Below are positions 28,629 through 41,421 of a stretch of 64,000 bases of DNA, piece after piece. Both the position numbers and the translations under genes were made by a program. Numbering within the stretch: position 1 is the stretch's first letter; each line of letters opens with the position of its first letter. The stretch is from the NCBI GenBank assembly GCA_900175165.2, contig FWWN02000358.1, positions 122-64,121 on the forward strand, written 5' to 3'. Below the pieces are notes generated by a model that saw only the letters and a program-made list of their open reading frames with translations, was not told where the DNA came from and did no database searches. Source of the stretch: Rhizomucor pusillus. Taxonomy: Eukaryota > Mucoromycota > Mucoromycetes > Mucorales > Lichtheimiaceae.

Positions 28629-29394
28629 GCAACCCCTAATCACAATTGTACAGCATATCCCGTTTATCCATCCCACTCTTGCCATTCTCAGTTTTCCACC
28701 CATCATCATCCCGCATTTTGTAACACTTACTGTAAATAGATTCTGGCTTTAAGCAACTGTTGTTGATCGGCTTGGCGAACGACAATTGATACATATGTAC
28801 TATTTTCAAAATTAGACATTATAGTTCTGGATGCTGTCTTGGCACATATCAACATCCATCGTTCTCGAGACTCCGTACCAAGACCAATGTCAAAGAATGC
28901 TCACATAAAACTATTTCATTGGAATCGGACCGCTCCATCAGACATTCTTTGGGCAGTGAAGACTTCTTTGACAGCATCCGCTATAATTCCTGCTTGTTGC
29001 CGCCTTAAATCGCCTATTATTCAGCAAACAATGTACGTCCATTTGGAAATACGGTGTTAGATGGCTCGATGTAATTCACATGATACGTAGCCTTGAGCCA
29101 TTCAGGACCGGACATCCTCATATCCTGATTCTTGGTCAAGTATTTTAAAAAAGATCTTTAATTCAGCGTAATAAAGCGAGCGTATCCATTCCACATTCGA
29201 GCAAGTCTTCCAGAAGGATTGTTTACAGTGGATACAGCACTCATCGTCCTTTCTAGGCTGAGAAGAGAGGAATGTAGATATCTTCTAGAGTAAATGCAGA
29301 TACTCCTCATTTGACTTTGGCACTTTGTCCAAAAGTATTTCAAATACAACTTTCTCACGCAGCAAATAAGCAAATAAATGAATCCATTTTCCGT
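28629..29394. other. Convergent intergenic region, no gene
   Basis: 766 bp between the 3' ends of the PPxY gene and the PKA gene. Short open frames on both strands are unsupported. It presumably contains 3' UTRs of both neighbours. Confidence 0.4.
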
Positions 29395-31045
29395 TTAGTT
29401 GGTGAATTCTACAAATAGATGCTTGTAAGGATCTTCACCAGCTGGAGCATTCTTGTCGGTTTCGAAGGTTTCTGGGTATTTTTCAAAATTGCTGGTATCG
29501 CCTGGGTGACGGTAGTTGGGTATGATAGGCGGCTAAGCAGCAAAGGACCTATTAACATCAAGCGCGCTGATACTGAAGTAATAACTTTATCTTACCCGTA
29601 CAGTCTTGTCCAGGAGACCAATCCAGTCAACGCCGCGGAACCATTTGTGCCTTTTGACATCCTCTGAGCCACCTTTCAGGTTACCCAACCGTTTCGTCAG
29701 GTCTCCGACAAGCAGACGTTTCAGGAGATCTTTTGCTAACGGATCAAAATGGGCAGGAAACTGTACTCTGCCTGCCAATATCTTTTCGTAAATGCCGAAT
29801 GAATTGTCATCAAAGAAAGGAGGATACCTTTTTTCCAACAAATTGTTAGTGCAAACAATCCAAAGTGCCATTATAGCTTGTGCTTACCCTGCCAACATTT
29901 CAAATATTAAGATTCCAAGCGCCCACCAATCCACTGCTTTTCCATGTCCTTTGCTTTGTATGATTTCTGGAGCGAGATATTCTGGTGTGCCGCACAGCGT
30001 CCAGGTTCTAACATTGCGTGTGAGAGAATACGCCACTATTTTTTGTTCGATTATACTTACCGATCCACAATCTGCTTTGCAAATCCAAAATCTGTTAATC
30101 GTATGTGGCCTTGGTGATCAATTAAGAGATTCTCTGGCTTAAGATCTCGGTATATAATGTTTTTGGAATGGAGATATTCAATGGCCAGCACGATCTCCGA
30201 TGCATAGAATCGTGTCATATCGTTTGTAAAGCGCCCTGCTCGTCGCAGATGCGAAAACAGCTCTCCTCCGACAACGTACTCGAGCAGCATGTAGAGGTTG
30301 GTGTCATCTTGAAACGTGCAAAAGCTTTTCAAGTTTTAGCATCCATTAATGTAAGGTTGCTATGCATCGCTCACTTACAGATCAACAATGAAAGGGAACC
30401 GCACAGACGCTAATATTTGTTTTTCCCACAATAAATGCTGTACTTGTTTTAATCGTACGACTTCTGACTTTTTTAGCACCTTCATGGCGTAAAATTTGTT
30501 TGTCGTCTTGAATTTTGTCAAGTAAACGCGACCAAAGGTTCCAGTTCCTACATTGCATGTGGTTATTTTCTGTCTGTCTCCGTTTTGTCGCGTGGTGTAT
30601 TCAAGGAGGAGGTACTACCTAGTGTATCGAGGAGCTCGAAATCCTTGAGACCGAATGACGGCCGCGGGACATAAACAGGTGGTCGAGTGTGATAGAAATG
30701 TAACCGTGATGCCTGATACTGTTGCTGCTGCAATGCATGGACGGAAGGAAGACCTGCGAGCGGGTGGTTGGGTGGCAAGGATGGCTGTTCACCTGGTTTC
30801 TTGAGAGGATGCGGTGCTGACTGTAACTGAATTGTTTGAGGCCGCTGCTGTTCCTGCGAAAGAGACTGCTGGTAGAAATAAGGTGGTGGGCCCAACGGCG
30901 GAGCCGACGCTGGTTTGCTGCTGCTGTTGTAGCCTTCGTAAGCCTGCTGCATATTCTCGTTAAGAAACGACAGCGATGGAGGTTTCGATTGTTGCTGATG
31001 TCGCTTTTGCTGCTCGCTGTCCCTCTCGTACGGATGGCGTTCCAT
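29395..31045 (-). CDS. TPK: cAMP-dependent protein kinase catalytic subunit
   Basis: Six exons (31045-30619, 30547-30379, 30324-30061, 30007-29888, 29827-29596, 29532-29395) join in phase to give 449 residues. The kinase domain (about 135-400) carries every hallmark: glycine loop [12 protein letters not shown]-type lysine in YAMKVLKK, the catalytic loop [19 protein letters not shown], activation loop [14 protein letters not shown] with the PDK1-site Thr, and the PKA-type C-tail ending FVEFTN (the FxxF hydrophobic motif that folds back on the N-lobe). PKA phosphorylates RRxS/T sites downstream of cAMP and controls growth, dimorphism and spore germination in fungi. The first ~135 residues are a Gln/Pro/Ser-rich extension absent from animal PKA but common in fungal Tpk proteins. 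The Met chosen (31045) starts that extension. Confidence 0.95.
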
Positions 31046-32866
31046 TGAGAGCAACTGATGAACTATATAGTTATATTCCGCAAAAGTCGAGTTCGAGATC
31101 AGGTGTTCGACATGAACAGTGCGCCGAACAAAGGAACAAGATACAACAAGTAGCAGTCGTAAGACAAGGCACAAAGAATAATAATATGTAACAATGAGCT
31201 GGCTGCAAAATATCAAACATAACGGTGCCCCTTCTAGTAGTGTGCTTACAACTCGTCACGCTTTAAGTTGGTAGAAGATATGCAGGATAGCTACAAACTG
31301 CAGTCGGGAAAAGAATGAGCAAGGGGACGTGCGACTGGGTGCTGAAGATGTTATGTACACGGGTTATGGCAACCCTTTTGGCAGGTAGTACACCGATGCA
31401 TCATCATCGTCATTTGCCATACCAGCCATGGATTGTCAGCCTCAAACGAAAANNNNNNNNNNNNNNNNNNNNNNNNNNNNNNNNNNNNNNNNNNNNNNNN
31501 AAAAAAAAAGGTTGTAAAACGATCAACGTCCCGTCTTCTTGCCTTGAAGGTCAATTCCTTGTGATGATCCTTCCAAGCTTCATAGTTGTCTTCAGTGCGA
31601 TTACACAAGCAAATGATGTGGCCCAGATTTTCCCTTTGATTTTGTTTAAGCACCCTATCCTGTCCCGTTCACTGCACATGACGTTTTAATATACTCGGGG
31701 CTAGAAAACAATATATGCTCTGGATACCCGCCATGACCTGATTCAGATGGCAGCCGAAACTCACGGTAGATAGAACGGCAGTAGCATACAAAAACCATCT
31801 CCTTGAATATGTTCGCCAGTAAATAAATATACGCTGCTGTGCTCGTCTTCCGTCGTGAACCAACGCATATATTTTTATGCTCCTAATCTGAAAGATTCTT
31901 CCATTTCAATATTGGTGGCAAAACTGTAGACAAACAAGTTGTTGAAATGCAGTCTGCAACAGAACCATACCTATATCAGTGTTCCCTTCCATCTTTTCCT
32001 TCGCTCGATATATATATCTTACTGAGACAATGGATAGCTGCATCGTGCGCTGCATCGTTCCGTGATAAAAACGCGAACCATTACGCGGTACCGAATAGTG
32101 ACAACATGTCATGAAGCTGAAGAGAAAGTTTCTATAAACCCGTCTTTAAAGTCAAGGCGTAATCCTGAGGATTGCCAAACTTTAACTTTCTTTTTGAAGT
32201 GATGCTGATGTTGGTGCACCCCTATTTGTGCAACCCTTTTCGTCACCGGTGAGGTGTACCAATCCATTTCTCTGTTTTGAATAAATTTGAAAGCGCAGAT
32301 TGATACTTCTTTCATGGCAAAGGAGGGAAGCGATACAGCTGGTATAGATAATAAGTATACATGCACCCCCTTCTGCAATGTAAACAATGGATCGTACCTA
32401 TGCATCCTTCGCAACTAGCAGCAGTCAATACCGAGTACGGCAAACCCACTGCAATAATTTTCCTCAGCCGTGTAAGAACTCAGTCATTGAACTAGCAGGA
32501 GTTGGATATATGGACTTTGCAGTATAATGAGCATCTCACTATAGCTTATGCGCTCTGCTATATGGTTATGCTAAAGCTAGTTACTGTGTTGCCCATACAC
32601 TTCGTTACTGCGAACTCTTCAACTTTGTCTTATTTCCTTCAATCAGTATAACAACTATTAAGAACAATCAGATTCTTAAAATTCAATTGCTCTTTATCAA
32701 AGAGGGTGTATAGATGCATTAAATTTCTGCTTGACGTTCGTTGCCCGATCCTCTTAAACCCCCAGCCACAGACCACCCATTCGGGGTTGGAGACGACAGT
32801 TTCTTACGAAGTCCTTCTCCGGCAAACGGCCTCGATCTCAGAAAGTTTCCCAAAACGTATAACAAC
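31046..32866. other. Intergenic region, no gene, with one gap
   Basis: 1.8 kb between divergent PKA and SNU114. It holds the 48-N gap at 31453-31500. Minus-strand frames at 32414-32109 and 32112-31906 are open but unrecognised and lack splice support. The regulatory regions of both genes must lie here. Confidence 0.4.
31453..31500. other. Assembly gap (48 N) inside a poly-A run
   Basis: Forty-eight Ns, preceded by AAA and followed by A9. As with the gap at 13576, it sits in a homopolymer, so the missing sequence is probably only more A. Confidence 0.95.
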
Positions 32867-35800
32867 ATGGATGACCAGCTTTACGATGAGTTTGGAAACT
32901 ACATTGGTCCCGATCTCGAAGACGAGGATGAAGATCTGGAATTAGAAGAGGAAGAGCAGCAGGTACACGGTTTCGAAACAACACCCGCCCGCGAGGAAAA
33001 GGAAGAAGAAGCAGCCGAAGAAGGCGCGGATCGTGAGCCGCGTGCAGAGGAATCAGCTTTGATGCAAATCGATGGTATACCCATTTCCAGGAATCCATGT
33101 GTCCTGACGACTTTAGAGGCTGACGCGTAAATGATTAGACATTCCGCAGAACCAAATCGTGCTCCATGAAGACAAAAAATATTATCCATCAGCAGAAGAA
33201 GTCTACGGACCCGACGTGGAAACACTAGTGCAAGAAGAAGATACACAACCGTTGTCAGAACCGATTATTGCACCCATTAAAGTGCGCAAGTTCTTGGTAA
33301 CAGAGAAGGATTTGCCCCAGACGCGCTTCAGCAAAGAGTAAGGACAATGAGATTCGGTTGTGAAAGGTGTGAAAGGAGGATTTAACGACTATCATTTAGG
33401 TTTATGACGGATCTTTTGAACTTTCCGGAACTCGTTCGAAACATTGCTGTTGTTGGACACCTGCATCATGGCAAGACATCTTTTGTGGATATGCTCGTAG
33501 CGGAAACGCACGACGTGCCTATCAACGTTGACCAACCGGTAACTGCAGACAGCATTCAATTCTTTTTTCTTTTTTGTGACCCCTCTGACGGATAATCTGT
33601 TTAGGAGCGCTACACGGATACGCATACGCTTGAGAGAGAACGAGGCGTCAGCATCAAGAGCATGCCAATGACTATTGTCATGCAGAACACCAACGATAAA
33701 TCGTACTTGCTAAACATTATGGATACACCCGGTCACACCAACTTTATAGACGAAGTCGCGGCTGCTACGAGACTTGCAGATGGTGCAGTCATTGTGGTTG
33801 ACGTGGTGGAAGGCGTAAGTAAAAAATGTGAAAAGAAAAAGAGATTAATTCAAAACGGATAAAATATACTAACTCAAGTCTGTAGGTAATGGTGAACACG
33901 GAACAAGTCATCAAACACTGTCTGCGGGAGAAAATCGCCATGACCCTTGTTATCAACAAAGTAGATAGACTCATCCTAGAACTCAAATTACCGCCCACAG
34001 ACGCATACTTTAAACTACGCTACACGATCGAAGAAGTCAATAATATCATCCGATCTACACCTGGAGGAGAAGGAATCCGACTATCACCCGAGCTTGGAAA
34101 CGTATGCTTTGCATCCAGCCAGATGGGATGGTGCTTCTCGCTGCTATCATTTGCTAATATGTATGCAGAATCGTACGGTAAGCATATTCCTTTGCGATAT
34201 TTGGGGATTTCTTCATGTCATTAATCTATAAAATACAGAGAGTGAATTCAATCCTGATGAGTTTGCTAAGCGTTTGTGGGGTGAAATCTTCTTCAATCCC
34301 GAAAAGGGTTCTTTCCATCGATCATCGCAAGGTTCTGACAGCAAGAGAACCTTTGTCCATTTCATTCTTGAACCACTCTACAAACTTTATGCACAGGTAT
34401 TTCATATTATTGATTTTGCGCAGTCCATTTTATAACAGTTATCATCACACTAGGTCATTGGAGAAGACACTGCCGAGCTGAAAAAGACTTTGCGATCACT
34501 GGGTATATATCTCAAGGAGAAAGATTACGGACTGAACGTCAAACCTCTTCTCCGCATGGTCCTATCTCAGTTCTTTGGTCCACCATCCGGTTTTGTGGAT
34601 ATGGTGTCACAGCACATTCCATCCCCAGCACAGAACGCACTCGCCAAAATCCAGCAGATCTACACAGGTCCACTAGATACAGAAGTCGCACAAGCCATGG
34701 CAAAATGCGACGCTGACGGACCACTTATGATCCATGTTACAAAGTTGTATGACAACGCTGAAGCGACTGGCTTCGATGCATTCGGTCGAGTGTTCAGCGG
34801 AACTATCAAACCAGGACAAATTGTACGCGTGCTGGGCGAGGGTTACACTATCGATGACGAGGAAGATATGACCATGCAAAAAGTGCTCAACGCGTGGGTC
34901 TATGAATCACGGTATGCAAAGAGTTACATCACCTGCAAACTATCTTTACAGTGCTCCTAATACGAAATGATACAGATATCGAATCGAGGTTCAGGGCGTC
35001 CCTGCTGGCGGCTGGGTGCTGCTGAGTGGTGTCGACAGCTCTATTATGAAAACGGCAACGATTGTGCAACAAAAATGGCATGAAGATGCATACATCTTCC
35101 GACCGATTCGTTTTCCCACTGCAGCAACGCTCAAGGTTGCTATTGAACCAATGAACCCTTCTGAACTACCGAAAATGCTGGACGGCTTACGGCGTATTAA
35201 CAAGAGTTACCCTGTAGTGACAACAAAGGTAAATCGATACAAGTACAGCTTTGTAGGATAATGCAACTCATCAACTGCTGCGTGTTTTACACAGGTCGAG
35301 GAATCGGGTGAACATATTATCCTGGGCACAGGCGAATTATATTTGGACTGTGTATTGCACGACCTCCGACGCATGTACGCCGAAATCGAACTCAAGGTTG
35401 CTGATCCGGTCGTACGGTTCTGCGAGACGGTTGTCGAAACATCTGCTTTGAAATGCTTTGCAGAAACACCCAACAAAAAGTAAATAGTGACACGTGTGGC
35501 CGGAAATGCATGTGAAATGTATTAACAACCAATGTTTTATTAGGAACAAGTTGACTTTTATCGCAGAACCTTTGGAGAAGGGTCTGGCTGAAGATATTGA
35601 AAACGGACAAGTGAGCGCAAATTGGCCGGCGAAGCAATTGGGTGATTTTATGGAAAAGAAATACAACTGGGATGTCTTGGCAGCACGGTCAATATGGGCT
35701 TTTGGACCCGATGACATGGGCCCCAATATTTTGGTAGACGATACATTACCGTCTGAAGTCGACAAGAAGCTTTTGAATACAGTCAAGGATTCTGTCAAGC

Positions 35801-36657
35801 AAGGTTTCCAATGGGGTACCAGAGAAGGACCTTTGTGCGATGAACGTAAGTAATTACTTTGTGTTAATATTTAACTCAGCAATTGGTAATGCTTTGTCAC
35901 TGCTTTAGCCATCCGCAATGTCAAGTTCCGTATCCTAGATGCTGTCCTTGCAAATGAGCCCATATACAGAGGAGGTGGCCAAATCATCCCTACTGCACGC
36001 CGTGTCTGCTATTCATCATTCCTGACCGTGAGTATTGAATCATATTGAGGTTAAAGTTCTGCATTCTTACTGAGAGCAATTAGGCCACACCTCGCTTGAT
36101 GGAACCCGTCTATTATGTTGAAATCCAGGCTCCAGCAGACTGTGTATCTGCAGTGTACGCTGTATTGCAAAGACGAAGGTATGAGAGTCATCATCAGGAC
36201 ATGTATATATCGAGAAAGCAGTATTTCTAATGGTTATTTGGCAATAGAGGACATGTAACGCAAGACATCCCAAAACCTGGCTCACCTCTGTACACTGTCA
36301 AAGCGTTTATACCTGTCATTGATTCATGCGGTTTCGAGACAGATCTGCGAACACATACACAGGGTCAAGCATTCTGCCAGCAAATATTTGATCACTGGCA
36401 AGTCGTCCCCGGCGACCCGCTTGATACCAGCATTGTATTACGACCATTGGAAGCTAGCCCAGCACAGCATCTCGCGCGCGATTTCATGGTCAAGACGAGA
36501 AGAAGAAAGGTAAAATTGGAAAAGAGAGGATCATGTTTCTTTTCTCTTTTTTCTCACAATATTTGCTATCTTTCAGGGCTTGTCTGAGGATGTCAGTATC
36601 AACAAATACTTTGATGATCCTATGCTATTGACGCTGGCGCAAGGCAATATTTTGTAA
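32867..36657 (+). CDS. SNU114: U5 snRNP GTPase Snu114 (EFTUD2)
   Basis: Fourteen exons, all joined in phase (first 32867-33074, last 36577-36657; introns 56-71 bp), give 986 residues, close to human EFTUD2 (972). Snu114 is the EF-G-like GTPase of the U5 snRNP that controls Brr2 during spliceosome activation and disassembly. An acidic N-terminus ([15 protein letters not shown]) precedes the family motif [10 protein letters not shown]. The G domain shows G1 [10 protein letters not shown] (the HHGKT form typical of Snu114), G2 [13 protein letters not shown]3 DTPGHTNF and G4 NKVDRL. Later EF-2-like domains include [42 protein letters not shown] and the C-terminal LTPRL-like [17 protein letters not shown]. 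The C-terminus is short (INKYFDD). TTC27, whose human orthologue is linked to EFTUD2 assembly, is encoded 22 kb away; no functional linkage is implied by position. Confidence 0.97.
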
Positions 36658-36779
36658 ATGACACAACATTGTTTATGTTCAACGACAACAATAAAAGATG
36701 ATCATCGGGCCCATGAATGCTGGAGCCGAAACACCGCAGGATTTTTTGCGTGAATCTTTTCTTTTCGCTACTATTGACA

Positions 36780-37413
36780 ATGATTGCACTTCGATCTATC
36801 GTTCGACCTGCTGCTCGCGGTATGTCTTTCTTAGCAACTCTGTGAAGGGGCTCCTGTGACTCATTTTCTTTTTCAAAACGAGCTAGTTGGCGTCCATCAA
36901 CAGCAACGCATCGCGCGTTTCCATGCAGGACAGATCCGATTCCAAACAAAAGCAGTTGAAGCCTCCGAGGAGACTTTCGAGGAGCTCGTTGTCAAGGCTG
37001 AAAAGCCCGTTATCGTTGATTTCTATGCAGAGTGAGCACCGTTTTATGATGCATTCAGAATTGAAAATAAGAACAAGAATGACTTATTAATGCAACGCAC
37101 GAGTTTAGCTGGTGCGGTCCCTGCCGTGTGCTCGATCCCTTGCTGAAGAAAACCGCTGCCAAGTACCCTGACATTTCTCTTGTAAAGCTGAATGTGGATG
37201 ATGCCAATGCAACTGCACAGAAATACCAGGTTCGACCGTTATCCGTAACATCGCAGAGAGAGTGTGTGTGTATTAATAAGCACCGCAAAATAGATTGCTG
37301 CCCTTCCGACTTTGGTCGCGTTCAGCAAGGGCGAGCCCGTCGATCAGATCGTCGGTGTCCCTCCGGGACCTAAGCTTGAACAGTTTGTAAAGGCGCACGC
37401 GGAACGCAAGTAG
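36780..37413 (+). CDS. Mitochondrial thioredoxin
   Basis: Four exons (36780-36819, 36887-37031, 37109-37229, 37294-37413) give 141 residues. Residues ~40-141 form a complete thioredoxin fold: PVIVDFYADWCGPCR with the WCGPC redox centre, ISLVKLNVDDA, the cis-proline strand IAALPTLVAFSKGEP and the C-terminal helix LEQFVKAHAERK. The first ~35 residues (MIALRSIVRPAAR, then QQQRIARFHAGQIRFQ) are rich in Arg and lack acidic residues, as in a matrix presequence, so the product is predicted to be mitochondrial (like yeast Trx3). It reduces protein disulfides and peroxiredoxin, and is itself reduced by NADPH-thioredoxin reductase. The start lies 122 bp after the SNU114 stop on the same strand. The third donor is the unusual GTTCGA. 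Confidence 0.93.
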
Positions 37414-37747
37414 AAAAGACGTCGTTCGTAGTGAGCGTTTTATATGTTTTAAATAGAATGATAGAAAAAAAAAAGAAGGGCATATGAAGAATGCATATAC
37501 AAACGAGGAACATTGCAAGAGAAAGAAAAAATGTGCAAAACGTGAAAGGTAGAAAAGGAGGAATTAAATGATGAAAAACTGTACTAAGACGAAAGCAAGT
37601 TTTGAGTTTTTGGGATGGGAGGGGCCATTAGAGGAAAAGGGGGTTGTGCAAGCAAAGAGGAATACCCAGATACATATAAAGAGAGACAGAAACGAAGAGA
37701 GAATGAAGGAGGAAGAAGGGAGGGGATGATAATGCAAAGAGCAAGGT
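37414..37747. other. Convergent intergenic region, no gene
   Basis: 334 bp between the thioredoxin and bHLH stop codons. It is purine-rich on the plus strand (GAAGGAGGAAGAAGGGAGGGG near 37706). It probably contains the overlapping 3' ends of the two transcripts. Confidence 0.4.
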
Positions 37748-39228
37748 TTACAGCGAGTTGACAGGATACATCTTCGCAAGCGCTTGCTTTTGCAGCACTT
37801 GTTCCTGGAACCTACATAGCAAAGATTAACGAGGGCACTTATTGGGAGATGTAAGCACGGAAATAGCATTGGACTTACTTGCGCAATTGTTCATTCTCGC
37901 TCACGAGTCGCTCGAGCTCAGCCAAGATGGTAGCTTGCGTGTTCTTGAGATGCTGTATATGTTGTACGGCTTTGCAAATAATTATAAGCGTGAACTGATC
38001 TTTCATCAGTTATTAAACCTACTTCGATGCAAAAGAGCTACTTTGCTCATTTTCTTATTTAAGCAACTTGGAAGCTCGTTGCGTAAATCTTCAAATCCAT
38101 CCTTGATTTGAGCCCTCCGTTTTTGCTCGGATTGAATGTGGATCTGACGCCGAAGTTCAGAGTTCGATAACGTCGACCTTTCAGGAGTGCATGAGGAAAG
38201 CAGCTTTTCGGAACTCGAAGCAAATGCATACATACCGCTGCTGCTCTACGGATGTCTCTTTCCATGCAGCGGTGTCGCTTTGCACGGCATTCGGTTGAAC
38301 CTTCTCTGGATTTCTGCTTTGTTCCGAGGTGCCCAAGCTATGTGGCTGCTGCTTCTGCTGCTGCTTAACTGTAGTGTGCTCCAAACTCACTACAGGCTTG
38401 GGTGTACCCGGGTTACCTTGGCTGGCAACCACAGCGGGGTTGGGCTGCTGCTGCTGCTGTCCGCTGTTATCCAACGGATATTCCAAGAAGTCAAAGCAGG
38501 ACGTTTCGGCGCCGGCCATTTCTCTAGACGAAGAATAATTCTGCTGGTACGTCGTAGATACGGTAGTGGACGTGCGTGAAGAAGAACTTGGAGAGATTGG
38601 GGTGCACGGTATCAATGTATGATAACCGCTGGCACCAGCACTTATTGACCCGATGAGGACGGGGCCTGGCGCAGGAGAGGCACAAAATGACATTGGACTG
38701 AGGGGTGTATTTTGTTCCAAGCCGCTGGTGCTGCTTTGATATACCATCAGAGTGTTAGCATTTTGCGAGCATTCTTCAGAAATAGGTGTCGTTTGCTGCT
38801 GATGTTGTTCAGATTTCAAGGCCTGGAAATCTAAAGCAAAGACCGATGCATCCTCGGGCGCCAAAGATGTCAATTGATGGTTCTGCGAAGAATATACGGC
38901 ATCTGAGAAATTTCCATCTGTAAAACTAAAGCCTGAATCAGTGTGCATGGCGCCATCTTCAACGCAAGGGCTGCTGCCCTGGATTACGGATGCTGCGTCT
39001 GTGTAGCTGGCTACAGAACAGTCGTGCCCTGGGAAGAAGTGTATCTAGACGATTAAACTTCCAATCCAAAGAGGTTCGTCACGAACGCCTCAACCGACCT
39101 TGGAACATTGAAGACGTATTGAAAGCAGCAGGCCCTGAAAAGTCTTGTTCAAGATATTCAGGCCGAGTGTTGCTGCCATCCATCCCTGTCATCATCATAT
39201 TGTTATCACTGTAAGAAGTCAGAGTCAT
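37748..39228 (-). CDS. bHLH-leucine zipper transcription factor, MLX-like
   Basis: Five exons (39228-39099, 39028-38236, 38177-38023, 37969-37879, 37811-37748) join in phase to give 410 residues. Residues ~325-400 are a bHLH domain: basic region RRQIHIQSEQKRR with the His5-Glu9-Arg13 triad that reads CANNTG/CACGTG E-boxes, helix 1 AQIKDGFEDLRNELP, loop, and helix 2 MSKVALLHRTVQHIQHL. A leucine-zipper-like coiled coil follows (AELERLVSENEQLRKF). The form HIQSEQKRR resembles animal MLX/Mondo factors. The long N-terminal part is Gln/Ser/Pro/Thr-rich and probably an activation region. By homology it dimerises and binds E-box DNA in the nucleus; target genes are unknown. The upstream frame is open beyond 39228, but the ATG at 39228 follows a Ser/Thr-coding, CT-rich leader. 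Confidence 0.85.
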
Positions 39229-41421
39229 CGCGGTGTGGTGGGGAGAAGAAGACTTGTCACTGAATTTTGTGTGCAAAGTGTAGATGCTTTCAAAAGACAG
39301 CAATGAAACGACGGTAACGGGAGAAGAAAAGGAGAGTGTGCGTTCGATGAGAAGGTTGCGAGACGTGTGCTTTTGCGAAAAGGATTCGGTGGGAGAGGTT
39401 AGGGAAATGAAGGAATAGGAAGAAGGAAAACGTTTGTCAGAAAGCCAAAAGAGAAAAAAAAAGCAAAATATTTTGATGATGGGTGAATCAGCCCGCGTTG
39501 GTTTACTGCTACTGGGCATAAAGTTGCTACTGATAGGATCATCGCTGTGCTCGGAATGACGCGTCTACTGCACCGTGGATTGGGAAAGTACCCACCATTT
39601 TGTAAGGAACCGGTATCGTCTAGGCTGCTGATCGAACTGCTTGGTGCTGCCTGACTCGCATATGCATGCATACGGTTATCAACACAAATTGTCCCCAATC
39701 GCGTCACGGGAAACCATTTCGCGCGCGGGGACCGTGGATAAATCATAGAATGTCAAATTGTATAACAGAAACCAGCATCCCATCTCTCCAAACTACTTTA
39801 CCTTATAGGTATCTGCCGTCGTCCTCCTTGTCCTTCCTTTCCTAACACCTTTCTGTATTTTCAGTCGCATATTTGCTTCTGATATCCTCGCTCAGTACAA
39901 TAAAATCGATCGTGTCTTGAGCATATGTAGATGAAGAGCTCTTCTCAAAGACTTATTGCTTGGCGAGCAACAAGGTTTTACATACGTCGTCGGCCATTAA
40001 TGCACCTGTACGCAAAATTATTACGCGTAAGCCGATTGTTTTACGCCAACGTTGTCTTTGCAGTGTACGATACTGTCGTGCAGTAAAGTATTGGCCAAAT
40101 ACAGTACTATTTTCTCGATACATAATATGCCGACAAGAACGAGTAGCAAACATGGAGACTAGTCGCACCATTTACATTGTAACGACGTATCTCTTGATTT
40201 CGTGACGAAAACGCGTCTGCAACGCAGATTTGCACGTAACACATAAATAGAACAGCCATTTTCTAAGCTTGAAGAAATGATTCTTTTCATATACTTTTTG
40301 TACAAAGGATATTCCTCCAAAGTTACGCGACTGACTCTTCTAGTTTCGAGAGATAACTCGATGTGCAAGCTGTAAGGGAAAAGCACGATACAGGGGTCAT
40401 GGCTTCGTATCTGTTTCTTCTGAACCTGGCTCCTGCATCAGCATGTGGTACAAACCTGCTCATTATGTGAAATTTCTAACGATCTTACGTTAGAGACTTG
40501 GCCCACCCAATACGGAAATAGGCTATCGATTTTGCTGGCATAGAAAGGCAGTACATATTTTGACACCTCGCCGACTAAGTCACAGCACTTAATAATGCAT
40601 ATTGCTAAGGTTACTCTCTACAGTTGGATGCAGCATCGTAGCAGTTTTGGAAAAAAGAAAAATGTTATCCTAAATTGATCGGCACCATCGTGCAAACTAG
40701 AACCGTGGTTAGTCCTGTACGTAATCTGCTTAAAGGGTTGGAGAATAATGGCACCATCTTGGAGCATATGCAGGGTCCAGGCTTCTTCGATACTGCGTTG
40801 CAGCTCGATACGTCGCAAACTACATATCTCCTTGAAATGATCAGCGTGCGCCAGATTGCAGTTCTAGTCTCTCAAATCTTGGGTCACAGTAACACATATC
40901 ATCATCAGTTATGCATTGACGCACAGAGAGCCCACTGAGCAGGCAGATCTCAGGCGCATATATATATCTACGGTTGCTGCCTCAAAGAATCACAGCAAAC
41001 TAAACGAGGATAACTTTAGGCCCTTTTTTTCCTCATCAGTGGCCTGAATAACAAAGATTATGATCACGTCGACATTTCTGCCGTGAGCCTTAAAAGTCCC
41101 CTAAGAACGATGATAAATGATTATGCATGGAAGCTGTAGCAAATACATAGCGTCTCGAGGGACCCTGAACCTGACCCTGCCAACACCACTGCCACCGACC
41201 CCGAATAGCCACCTAATAGGAATTGATGGTAAGTTTACAGGCGTGAATTTTACCTAGACATCTACATGATTCTCATTCCACCTCCAGTACTTTCTGCTCT
41301 ACATGCATCTGGCACAAGACAGTAATGTATTTACCCCAACCTTCCCGAAGTCTCGCGGGACGAACGTATCAAACGGGTAAACACTGGATTAAAACTCTTA
41401 TTTACAAATATTTCTAATTTT
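39229..41421. other. Intergenic region without supported gene
   Basis: 2.2 kb between the bHLH promoter side and the 3' end of MRPL22. The first ~300 bp are CT-rich on the minus strand and likely form the bHLH 5' leader and promoter. A plus-strand open frame at 40675-40938 (87 codons) is not recognisable. No repeat copies or RNA genes were seen. Confidence 0.4.
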